From Hydractinia symbiolongicarpus (lineage: Eukaryota > Cnidaria > Hydrozoa > Anthoathecata > Hydractiniidae): a stretch of 64,000 nt of DNA. Position numbers and translations under genes: made by a program. Position 1 is the first letter of the stretch. Each line of letters begins with the position of its first letter. This document shows, piece after piece, positions 54,406 to 64,000 of the stretch. The notes beneath the pieces are model-generated. The model saw only the letters and a list, made by a program, of their open reading frames with translations, did no database searches and was not told where the DNA came from. The stretch is from assembly GCF_029227915.1 (NCBI RefSeq), contig NC_079881.1, positions 30,667,501 to 30,731,500 of the forward strand, given 5' to 3'.

Positions 54406-55522
54406 AGCGATTACACTGGGCTCTGCGGTAGCGCCTCATTTAAAAATTAAGATAGAAAGTCATTTTTTACTGCGGGACCAATCCTAGCCGTTATAGCGCG
54501 CTGAAGAAATAGCGACAGTTTCAAAAACTACATTTCATTGACTTTTTAACGGTGTCAGTCCGTTTGAGTTTCAACGGTTGGTTCACATATTAGTACCAAC
54601 ATGTATTTAGCAATATTTTTCCAATATTACTAGGTTGCATCGCTTTTAACTATGAAACGATTGACTGTGGGACTTAATTGAACTAACTTTGGACTGTCAC
54701 CTGATAGATGTGATAAAGGAGACAATTGGACTCCAAGAAATAACATTCTTCTTAATTTGACATGATTGCCGAAACTTAGCGATTACACTGGGCTCTGTGG
54801 TAGCGCCTCATTTAAAAATTAAGATAAAAAGTCATTTTTTACTGCGGGACCAATCCTAGCCGTTATAGCGCGCTGAAGAAATAGCGACAGTCTCAAAAAC
54901 TACATTTCATTGACTTTGTAACGGTTTCAGTCCGTTTCAGTTTCAACGGTTGGGTCACATATTAGTACCAACATGTATTTAGCGATATTTATCTGATATT
55001 ACTAGGTTGCATCGCTTTTAACAGTGAAACGATTGACTGTGGGACTTAATTGAACTAACTTTGGACTGTGACCTAATAAATGTGAAAAATGAGACAAATG
55101 GACTCCAAGAAAAAACATTCTTCTTAATTTGACGTCATTGCCGGAAATCAGCTATTACACTGGGCGTTGTGGTAGCGCTTCATTTAAAACTTTAGATAAA
55201 TAAGTCGTTCTTTACGGTGGGACCAATCCTATCGGTTATTGCGCGCTGAAGAAATAGCGACAGTTTCAAAAACTACACTTCATTAACTTTCTAATGGTGT
55301 CAATCCGTTTGAGTTTCAACGGTTGTGTCACATATTCGTACCAACATGTATTTAGCGATATTTTTTTGATATTACTAGGTTTCATTGCTTTTAACAAAGA
55401 AACGATTGACTGTGGGACTTAATTGGACTAGCTTTGGACTGTGACCTGATAAATGTGAAAAATGAGACAATTGGACTTTAAGAAATAACATTCTTCTTAA
55501 TTTGACGTGATTGCCGGAAATC
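54406..55522 (+). repeat. 1,117 bp duplication, copy 2
   Basis: Nearly identical to copy 1 (one difference is TTTTTCCAATATT against TTTTTCTAATATT). It is followed by an extra copy of its last monomer (55,523 to about 55,880) with the same AGCTATTACACTGGGCG and CCTATCGGTTAT marks. Confidence 0.88.
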
Positions 55523-58424
55523 AGCTATTACACTGGGCGTTGTGGTAGCGCTTCATTTAAAACTTTAGATAAATAAGTCGTTCTTTACGGTGGGACCAAT
55601 CCTATCGGTTATCGCGCGCTGAAGAAATAGCGACAGTTTCAAAAACTACACTTCATTAACTTTCTAATGGTGTCAATCCGTTTGAGTTTCAACGGTTGTG
55701 TCACATATTCGTACCAACATGTATTTAGCGATATTTTTTTGATATTACTAGGTTTCATTGCTTTTAACAAAGAAACGATTGACTGTGGGACTTAATTGGA
55801 CTAGCTTTGGACTGTGACCTGATAAATGTGAAAAATGAGACAATTGGACTTTAAGAAATAACATTCTTCTTAATTTGACGTGATTGCCGGAACTCAGCGA
55901 TTACACTGGCCGCTGTGGTAGCGCTTCATTTAAGAGTTTAGATAAATAAGTCATTCTTTACTGTGGGACCAATCCTATCCGTTATCGCGCGCTGAAGAAA
56001 TAGCAACAGTTTCAAAAGCTACATTTCATTGACTTTCTAACGGTGTCAGTTCATTTCAGTTACAACGGTTTGGTCGCATATTTGTACCAACATGTATTTA
56101 GTAATATATTTCTAATATTACTAGGTTGCATCGCTTTTAACTATGAAACGATTGACTGTGGGACTTAATTGAACTAACTTTGGACTGTCACCTGATAAAT
56201 GTGATAAAGGAGACAATTGGACTCCAAGAAATAACATTCTTCTTAATTTGACATGATTGCCGAAACTTAGCGATTACACTGGGCTCTGTGGTAGCGCTTC
56301 ATTTAAAAATTTAGATAAATAAGTCATTTCTTACTGTGGGACCAATCTTAGCTGTTATCCCGCGCTGAAGAATTAGAGACAGTTTCGAAAAGTAGATTTC
56401 ATTGACTTTTTAACGGTGTCAGTCCGTCTGAGTTTCAATGGTTGAGGCATATATTCGTACCAACATGTATTTAGCGATATTTTTCTGATATTACTAGGTT
56501 GACTGGCTTTTAACAGTGAAACGATTGACTGTGGGACTTAATTGAACTGATTATGGACTGTGACCTGATAAATGTGAAAGTGAGACAATTGGGCTCCAAG
56601 AAATAACATTCTTCTTAATTTGACGTGATTGCCGGAACTCAGCGATTACACTGGGCGCTGTGGTAGCGCTTCATTTAAAAATTAAGCTAAAAAAAGTCCT
56701 TTTTTTACTGTGGGACTAATCCTAGCCGTTAGCGCGCGCTGAAGAAGTAGCGACAGTTTCAAAAACTACATTTCATTGAATTTTTAACGGTGTCAGGCCG
56801 TCTGAGTTTCAACGGTTGGGTCACATATTCGTACCAACATGTATTTAGCGATATTTATCTGATATTACTAGGTTGCATCGCTTTTAACAGTGAAACGATT
56901 GACTGTGGGACTTAATTGAACTAACTTTGGACTGTGACCTGATCAATGTAATAAATGAGACAAATGGAATCCAAGAAAAAACATTCTTCTTAATTTGACG
57001 TGATTGCCGGAAATCAGCGATTACACTGGGCGTTGTGGTAGCGCTTCATTTAAAAATTTAGATAAATAAGTCGTTCTTTACTGTGGGACCAATCCTATCC
57101 GTTATCGCGCACTGAAGAAATAGAGACAGTTTTAAAAACTACACTTCATTGACTTTCTAACGGTGTCAATCCGTTTGAGTATCAACGGTTGTGTCACATA
57201 TTCGTTCCAACATGTATTTAGCGATATTTTTTGATATTACTAGGTTTCATCGCTTTTTACAAAGAAACGATTGACTGCGGGACTTAATTGAACTAAATTT
57301 GGACTGTGACCTGATAAATGTGAAAAATGAGACAATTGGACTTCAAGAAATAACATTCTTCTTAATTTGACGTGATTGCCGGAACTCAGCGATTACACTG
57401 GCCGCTGTGGTAGCGTTTAATTTAAGAGTTTAGATAAATAAGTCATTCTCTACTGTGGGACCAATCCTATCCGTTATCGCGCGCTGAAAAAATAGCGACA
57501 GTTTCAAAAACTACATTTCATTGGCTTTTTAACGGTGTCAGTCCGTTTGAGTTTCAACGGTTGTGTCACATATTCGTACCAACATGTATTTAGCGATATT
57601 TTTTTGAAATTACTAGGTTTCATCGCTTTTAACAAAGAACCGATTGACTGAGGGACTTAATTGAACTAACTTTGGACTGTCACCTGATAAATGTGATAAA
57701 GGAGACAATTGTACTCCAAGAATTAACATTCTTCTTAATTTGACATGATTGCCGAAACTTAGCGATTACACTGGGCTCTGTGGTAGCGCTTCATTTAAAA
57801 ATTAAGATAAAAAAGTCATTTTTTACTGCGGGACCAATCCTAGCCGTTATCGCGCGCTGAAGAAATAGCGACAGTTTCAAAAATTACATTTCATTGACTT
57901 TTTAACGGTGTCAGTCCGTTTGAATTTTAACGGTTGTGTCACATATTCGTACCAACATGTATTTAGCGATATTTATCTGATATTACTAGGTTGCATCGCT
58001 TTTAACAGTGAAACGATTGACTGTGGGACATAATTGAACTAACTTTGGACTGTGACCTGATAAATGTGAAAAATGAGACAATTGGACTTCAAGAAATAAC
58101 ATTCTTCTTAATTTCACGTGATTGCCGGAACTCAGCGATTACACTGGCCGCTGTGGTAGCGCTTCATTTAAGAGTTTAGATAAATAAGTCATTCTTTACT
58201 ATGGGACCAATCCTATCCGTTATTGCGCGCTGAAGAAATAGCGACAGTTTCAAAAACTACATTTCATTGACTTTCTAACGGTGTCAGTCCCTTTCAGTTA
58301 CAACGGTTTGGTCACATATTCGTACCAACATGTATTTAGCAATATTTTTCGAATATTACTAGGTTGCATCGCTTTCATCTATGAAACGATTGACTGTGGG
58401 ACATAATTGAACTAACTTTGGACT
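55523..58424 (+). repeat. Right-hand satellite before the inversion
   Basis: About eight full-length monomers of mixed subfamilies with no dominant higher-order period. It includes the TAGCTGTTATCCCGCG / GGTTGAGGCATAT form at about 56,350-56,450 and the GAGTATCAACGG / ATTCGTTCCAAC form at about 57,175-57,210, which is the closest match to the monomer broken by the retrotransposon. No gene is present. Confidence 0.85.
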
Positions 58425-59029
58425 GTCAAATTAAAAAGAATGTTATTTCTTAAAGTCCAATTGTCTCATTTTTCACATTTATCAGGTCACAGTCCAAAGC
58501 TAGTTCAATTAAGTCCCACAGTCAATCGTTTCACTGTTAAAAGCGATGCAACCTAGTAATATCAGATAAATATCGCTAAATACATGTTGGTACGAATATG
58601 TGACCCAACCGTTGAAACTCAAACGGACTGACACCGTTAAAAAGTCAATGAAATGTAATTTTTGAAACTGTCGCTATTTCTTCAGCGCGCGATAACGGCT
58701 AGGATTGGTCCCGCAGTAAAAAATGACTTATTTATCTAAATTTTTAAATGAAGCGCTACCACAACGCCCAGTGTAATCGCTGATTTCCGGCAATCACGTC
58801 AAATTAAGAGGAATGTTTTTTCCTGGAGTCCATTTGTGTCATTTATTACATTGATCAGTTCACAGTCCAGAGTTAGTTCAAATATGTCCCACAGTCAATC
58901 GTTTCACTTTTAAAAGCGATGCAACCTAGTAATATCAGATAAATATCGCTAAATACATGTTGGTACGAATATGTGACCCAACCGTTGAAACTCAAACGGA
59001 CTGACACCGTTAAAAAGTCAATAAAATGT
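58425..59029 (-). repeat. Inverted satellite segment, about 1.6 monomers
   Basis: Within this stretch the monomer reads on the minus strand. For example CATGTTGGTACGAATATG (58,581-58,598 and 58,957-58,974) is the reverse complement of the usual CATATTCGTACCAACATG. At the left junction ACTTTGGACTGTCA passes into the reverse complement of TTAATTTGAC, sharing GTCA. At the right junction the reverse complement of CACATTTTATTGAC passes into GTGATTGCCGG, sharing GTG. On the minus strand, ACACAAATGGACTCC, ATTCCTCTTAATTTGACG and ACAGTTTCAAAAATTACATT match the direct monomers at 63,155-63,350, so the source is probably a nearby right-hand monomer. It is the only inversion in the window. Confidence 0.93.
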
Positions 59030-60283
59030 GATTGCCGGAAATCAGCGATTACACTGGGCGTTGTGGTAGCGCTTCATTTAAGAGTTTAGATAAATAAGTC
59101 ATTCTTTACTGTGGGACCAATCCTATCCGTTATCGCGCGCTGAAGAAATAGCGACAGTTTCAAAAGCTACATTTCATTGACTTTCTAACGGTGTCAGTCC
59201 ATTTCAGTTACAACGGTTTGGTCACACATTCGTACCAACATGTAATTAGTAATATATTTCTAATATTACTAGGTTGCATCGCTTTTAACTATGAAACGAT
59301 TGACTGTGGGACTTAATTGAACTAACTTTGGACTGTCACCTGATAAATGTGATAAAGGAGACAATTGGACTCCAAGAAATAACATTCTTCTTAATTTGAC
59401 ATGATTGCCGAAACTTAGCGATTACACTGGGCTCTGTGGTAGCGCTTCATTTAAAAATTTAGATAAATAAGTCATTTCTTACTGTGGGATCAATCCTAGC
59501 TGTTATCCCGCGCTGAAGAATTAGAGACAGTTTCAAAAAGTAGATTTCATTGACTTTTTAACGGTGTCAGTCCGTCGAGTTTCAATGGTTGAGGCATATA
59601 TTCGTACCAACATGTATTTAGCGATATTTTTCTGATATTACTTGGTTGTATGGCTTTTAACAGTGAAACGATTGACTGTGGGACTTAATTGAACTGATTA
59701 TGGACTGTGACCTTATAAATATGAAAGTGAGACAATTGGACTCCAAGAAATAACATTCTTCTTAATTTGACGTGATTGCCGGAACTCGGCGATTACACTG
59801 GGCGCTGTGGTAGCGCTTCATTTAAAAATTAAGCTAAAAAAAGTCCTTTTTTTACTGTGGGACTAATCCTAGCCGTTAGCGCGCGCTGAAGAAGTAGCGA
59901 CAGTTTCACAAACTACATTTCATTGACTTTTTAACGGCTTCAGTCCGTCTGAGTTTCAACGGTTGGGTCACATATTCGTACCAACATGTATTTAGCGATA
60001 TTTATCTGATATTACTAGGTTGCATCGCTTTTAACAGTAAAACGATTGACTGTGGGACTTAATTGAACTAACTTTGGACTGTGACCTGATCAATGTAATA
60101 AATGACACAAATGGACTCCAAGAAAAAACATTCTTCTTAATTTGACGTGATTGCCGGAAATCAGCCAATACACTATGCGTTGTGGTAGCGCTTCATTTAA
60201 AAACTTAGATAAATAAGTCGTTCTTTACTGTGGGACCAATCCTATCCGTTATCGCGCGCTGAAGAAATAGAGACAGTTTTAAA
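59030..60283 (+). repeat. Direct satellite monomers between the inversion and the retrotransposon
   Basis: A little over three monomers. They include a TAGCTGTTATCCCGCG / GGTTGAGGCATAT form (about 59,498-59,596) and a final monomer cut at position about 140 by the insertion. No gene is present. Confidence 0.88.
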
Positions 60284-60898
60284 TGTGCTGAAGGAAAAAT
60301 ATCATTGTCATGTAATTTTGTGGAGATTAATGAGACGAAAAGCTACAAGTATTTGGGATCAATTATTGATCCTAAGTTGTCTCTAAATAACAACTTCGAC
60401 TCTACATACAAAAAAGCATCTGGAAGACTCCGTTTACTGACGAGACTACGATCCGAAGTTGACGATACAACTGCTAAAAAGATTTACGAAACAATGATAA
60501 CTCCAATCATTACATTCAATAGTATCATCAATTTGAACCTGAATAACACCCAGTTGAACAAACAGCAGTCCTTGGATAGACGTGCCAGAGTAGTAACAAA
60601 CAACAACAGTTTACAACCCATTTACGACAAAATTCAACGAAATGCTTGTAATGTTTTCAGAAAATGTATTGATCGTAAAACATGCTCAAATTATTGGAAC
60701 CACTTTCAGCTGCTAAACCATTAAAGACTGACTCGAAACAATTCTTATTCGCTAAAGTTACCAGCAGTACGTTTGGATATGGCAAGAAATGGTTTTTACT
60801 ATATGGGTGCCAGTATATATAATTCTTTACCAATAGATATACGAAGGGAGCCTAGTTATATGAAATTTAAAAATAAATTGGATAACCATATTTTTTAA
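60284..60898 (+). pseudogene. Reverse transcriptase C-terminal fragment, interrupted by one stop codon
   Basis: The frame opens at the insertion edge and reads to a terminal TAA at 60,896-60,898, about 204 codons, with a single internal TAA at 60,722-60,724. The part before the stop begins CAEGKISLSCNF and contains SYKYLGSIIDPKLS (YLG at 60,350-60,358), the motif typical of the end of the RT/thumb region in CR1/L2/Jockey-type enzymes. It also holds LRLLTRLRSEVDD, KIYETMITPIITF and LDRRARVV, the usual connection region. After the stop, in the same frame, LPAVRLDMARNGFYYMGA, IYNSLPIDIRREPS and FKNKLDNHIF match the usual C-terminal tail of these ORF2-type proteins. The catalytic RT motifs and the endonuclease are absent, so it cannot be active. 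There is no native start codon. Only one disabling change suggests that the insertion is not very old. Confidence 0.85.
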
Positions 60899-61457
60899 TT
60901 GTTTGGCCTACTTACACACTTTATTTGGACTTTGGACCCTAACACAATATGAAGCTCTTAAACCTTGTCTAGTCTTCCTTATTTATATGTTTTCACCTCT
61001 GTTTCTCACCCTTTCTAATTGATGTTTTTAGATACTGCAAGCTTATGACATACGCGGTTTTGAATTAAAATGTTTTTTGCCGATTATTCATTCGACATTT
61101 AGCAAAAGGAAGCATTTGTGATATGGCATGTTTCATCTTTCGTTTCTTAGTATAGCATTTTCAATATTTCATATATTATACTAGCTTTGTTGCCTCACCC
61201 ATTTATACCAATTATCTCCCATTTGAGCGCTTAACTCATGGACACCTATAATCTTATCTTTAGTGTATTTTCACAATTTCATCTATGTGCTTAGCGTTTT
61301 TCTTTTTGTTTTGCTTATTCCTTTTCATTTTATTGGATTTTAGAGCATCGACGATTTTATATTAAATTGTATATAATGTAGAGTATTTGATTTTAATTTT
61401 AGCAGGAGACATTTGAAAAGCAGAAATTTATTCTGAAATGTATATCCTGGGCAAATA
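60899..61457 (+). other. 3' untranslated region of the retrotransposon
   Basis: This AT-rich sequence follows the terminal stop and has no satellite similarity and no convincing coding frame. A short minus-strand open frame at 61,340-61,537 crosses the junction into the satellite and is chance. I see no second element or small RNA gene in it. Confidence 0.7.
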
Positions 61458-61475
61458 TTGATGATTGATGATGAT
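61458..61475 (+). repeat. Short TTGATGAT-type tail at the 3' end of the retrotransposon
   Basis: TTGATGATTGATGATGAT directly precedes the resumed satellite sequence AAACTATACTTC. Short simple-repeat tails of this kind terminate many CR1-, L2- and RTE-type elements. It marks the precise 3' end of the insertion and its plus-strand orientation. Confidence 0.8.
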
Positions 61476-64000
61476 AAACTATACTTCATTGACTTTCTAA
61501 CGGTGTCAATCCGTTTGAGTATCAACGGTTGTGTCACATATTCGTTCCAACATGTATTTAGCGATATTTTTTGATATTACTAGGTTTCATCGCTTTTTAC
61601 AAAGAAACGATTGACTGTGGGACTTAATTGAACTAAATTTGGACTATGACCTGATAAATGTGAAAAATGAGACAATTGGACTTCAAGAAATAACATTCTT
61701 CTTAATTTGACGTGATTGCCGGAACTCAGCGATTACACTGGCCGCTGTGGTAGCGTTTCATTTAAGAGTTTAGATAAATAAGTCATTCTTTACTGTGGGA
61801 CCAATCCTATCCGTTATCGCGCGCTGAAAAAATAGCGACAGTTTCAAAAACTACATTTCATTGGCTTTTTAACGGGGTCAGCCCGTTTGAGTTTTAACGG
61901 TTGTGTCACATATTCGTACCAACATGTATTTAGCGATATTTTTTTGAAATTACTAGGTTTCATCGCTTTTAACAAAGAAACGATTGACTGTGGGACTTAA
62001 TTGAACTAACTTTGGACTGTCACCTGATAAATGTGATAAAGGAGACAATTGGACTCCAAGAAATAACATTCTTCTTAATTTGACATGATTGCCGAAACTT
62101 AGCGATTACACTGGGCTCTGTGGTAGCGCTTCATTTAAAAATTTAGATAAATAAGTCATTTCTTACTGTGGGAACAATCCTAGCTGTTATCCCGCGCTGA
62201 AGAATTAGAGACAGTTTTAAAAAGTAGATTTCATTGACTTTTTAACGGTGTCAGTCCGTCTGAGTTTCAATGGTTGAGGCATATATTCGTACCAACATGT
62301 ACTTAGCGATGTTCTTCTGATATTACTAGGTTGTATGGCTTTTAACAGTGAAACGATTGACTGTGGGACTTAATTGAACTGATTATGAACTGTGACCTTA
62401 TAAATGTGAAAGTGAGACAATTGGACTCCAAGAAATAACATTCTTCTTAATTTGACGTGATTGCCGGAACTCAGCAATTACACTGGGCGCTGTGGTAGCG
62501 CTTCATTTAAAAGTTAAGCTAAAAAAAGTCCTTTTTTTACTGTGAGACTAATCCTAGCCGTTAGCGCGCGCTGAAGAAGTAGCGACAGTTTCAAAAACTA
62601 CATTTCATTGACTTTTTAACGGTGTCAGTCCGTCTGAGTTTCAACGGTTGGGTCACATATTCGTACCAACATTTATTTAGCGATATTTTTTTGAAATTAC
62701 TAGGTTTCATCGCTTTTAACAAAGAAACGATTGACTGTGGGACTTAATTGAACTAACTTTGGACTGTCACCTGATAAATGTGATAAAGGAGACAATTGGA
62801 CTCCAAGAAATAACATTCTTCTTAATTTGACATGATTGCCGAAACTTAGCGATTACACTGGGCTCTGTGGTAGCGCTTCATTTAAAAATTTAGATAAATA
62901 AGTCATTTCTTACTGTGGGACCAATCCTAGCTGTTATCCCGCGCTGAAGAATTAGAGACAGTTTCAAAAAGTAGATTTCATTGACTTTTTAACGGTGTCA
63001 GTCCGTTTGAGTTTCAACGGTTGGATTACATATTCGTACCAACAAATATTTAGCGATATTTATCTGATATTACTAGGTTGCATCGCTTTTAACTATGAAA
63101 CGATTGACTGTGGGACTTTATTGAACTCATTTTGGACTGTGACCTGATCAATGTAATTAATGACACAAATGGACTCCAAAAAAAAGCATTCCTCTTAATT
63201 TGACGTGATTGCCGGAAATCAGCGATTACACTGGGCGTTGTGGTAGCGCTTCATTTAAAAATTTAGATAAATAAGTCATTTTTTACTGCGGGACCAATCC
63301 TAGCCGTTATCGCGCGCTGAAGAAATAGCGACAGTTTCAAAAATTACATTTCATTGACTTTCTAACGGTGTCAATCGGTTTGAGTTTCAACAGTTGGGTC
63401 ACATATTCGTACCAACATGTATTTAGCGATATTTATCTGATATTACTAGGTTGCATCGCTTTTAACAGTGAAACGATTGACTGTGGGACATAATTGAACT
63501 AACTTTGGACTGTGACCTGATAAATGTGAAAAATGAGACAATTGGACTTCAAGAAATAACATTCTTCTTAATTTCACGTGATTGCCGGAACTCAGCGATT
63601 ACACTGGCCGCTGTGGTAGCGCTTCATTTAAGAGTTTAGATAAATAAGTCATTCTTTACTGTGGGACCAATCCTATCCGTTATCACGCGCTGAAGAAATT
63701 GCGACAGTTTCAAAAACTACATTTCATTGACTTTCTAACGGTGTCAGTCCCTTTCAGTTACAACGGTTTGGTCACATATTCGTACCAACATGTATTTAGC
63801 AATATTTTTCTAATATTACTAGGTTGCATCGCTTTCATCTATGAAACGATTGACTGTGGGACTTAATTGAACTAACTTTGGACTGTCACCTGATAAATGT
63901 GATAAAGAAGACAATTCGACTCCAAGAAATAACATTCTTCTTAATTTGACATGATTGCCGAAACTTAGCGATTACACTGGGCTCTGTCGTAGCGCTTCAT
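61476..64000 (+). repeat. Tandem satellite array, continuation to the right of the retrotransposon
   Basis: The same monomer resumes in the same orientation and the same phase as it left off: the left flank stops inside GACAGTTTTAAA and the right flank starts with AAACTATACTTC. This shows that the island is an insertion into a monomer rather than the edge of the array. The first monomer carries GAGTATCAACGG and ATTCGTTCCAAC, which are otherwise seen together at about 57,175-57,210. These right-hand copies are therefore closest to the monomers just left of the insertion. About seven monomers are present and the last is cut by the window end. Confidence 0.95.

Larger units (their letters stand above)
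1..60283 (+). repeat. Tandem satellite array, 372-374 bp monomer (left and main part)
   Basis: Head-to-tail copies of one AT-rich monomer run from the first base to the retrotransposon junction. Taking the recurring TTCTTAAT as monomer position 1, starts fall at 1, 373, 666, 1040 and so on, giving periods of 372-374 bp or 292-293 bp for a deleted form. Landmarks in order are GATTGCCGGAACTCAGCGAT (about 17), GGGCGCTGTGGTAGCGCTTC (about 45), the CG-rich CGCGCGCTGAAG (about 120), CAGTTTC (141), AACGG..CCGTT..AACGG (about 174-212), CATATTCGTACCAACATG (about 220), ATTACTAGGTTGCATCGC (about 250) and TTGGACTCCAAG (about 350). All copies are direct except 58,425-59,029. The period suits a two-nucleosome centromeric or heterochromatic satellite, but function is inference. 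I recognise no known satellite family. Confidence 0.97.
60284..61475 (+). mobile_element. 5'-truncated non-LTR retrotransposon (CR1/L2-like, Jockey group), 3' end only
   Basis: This 1,192 bp island has no similarity to the satellite and interrupts a single monomer inside GTTTTAAAAACTAC. An open frame runs from the very left edge, so the element is 5' truncated, as expected from incomplete target-primed reverse transcription. The coding end is followed by about 577 bp of AT-rich 3' untranslated sequence and a short TTGATGAT-type tail instead of poly(A). Only the A residues at the junction are shared between flanks (three on each side, five in the uninterrupted relative at about 57,130), so any target-site duplication is about 1-3 bp or absent. 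Family placement is by recognised protein motifs only, so the clade is tentative. Confidence 0.85.

Noticed and set aside
1-60283. CRISPR-like array
   Set aside because: The whole 373 bp monomer is repeated without unique spacers, and the context is eukaryotic.
60305-60724. Independent protein-coding gene of 139 codons starting at TTG
   Set aside because: The frame is open further upstream to the insertion edge and continues in the same frame after the stop with recognisable retrotransposon C-terminal motifs, so it is part of a truncated reverse transcriptase pseudogene.
61340-61537. 65-codon minus-strand open frame
   Set aside because: It runs from satellite sequence across the retrotransposon junction into its 3' untranslated region, so it is a chance frame.
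1-64000. CENP-B box in the monomer
   Set aside because: I looked for the TTCG....A..CGGG pattern on both strands of several monomers and found no convincing match, so no centromere-protein site is claimed.

Overview
This window is almost entirely satellite DNA. A tandem repeat of about 372-374 bp fills positions 1-60,283 and 61,476-64,000, about 170 monomers in all. It is broken once by a 1.19 kb insertion, which is the 3' end of a dead non-LTR retrotransposon. I see no intact gene, tRNA, rRNA, CRISPR array or bacterial signal. Short open frames inside the satellite recur with the repeat period and are not genes. The organism is a eukaryote. The retrotransposon fragment has the C-terminal layout of animal CR1/L2-like (Jockey-group) elements, so a metazoan, probably an invertebrate, is likely. 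The species cannot be told from the sequence.

Layout. (1) 1-7,728: older, more diverged monomers mixed with 292-293 bp monomers that share one 81 bp internal deletion. (2) 7,729-14,467: diverged full-length monomers of several subfamilies. (3) 14,468-17,833: three copies of a three-monomer higher-order repeat (1,122 bp). (4) 18,351-23,584: a tandem duplication with a 2,617 bp period (7 monomers). (5) 21,770-40,805: two copies of a 9,518 bp unit (26 monomers), identical wherever I compared them, with a nested 1,109 bp duplication in each copy. (6) 40,748 to about 50,160: a 5.2 kb (14-monomer) duplication whose second copy lacks one monomer. (7) 50,160-58,424: further 746 bp and 1,117 bp duplications, plus an isolated block of monomers typical of the 9-17 kb region. 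(8) 58,425-59,029: about 1.6 monomers in inverted orientation. (9) 60,284-61,475: the retrotransposon fragment. (10) 61,476-64,000: the satellite resumes.

The array appears to grow by unequal exchange at every scale from one monomer to 26. The most recent and largest duplications lie in the middle (18-50 kb). The older mutated monomers, the inversion and the retrotransposon lie toward the two sides. Several rearrangement junctions fall in one part of the monomer (about positions 140-215), which also holds a conserved three-arm inverted-repeat motif. Nothing in the window looks like a coding system. The interest is in the structure of the satellite itself. Repeat boundaries were aligned by eye and carry an uncertainty of a few bases, or more where stated.
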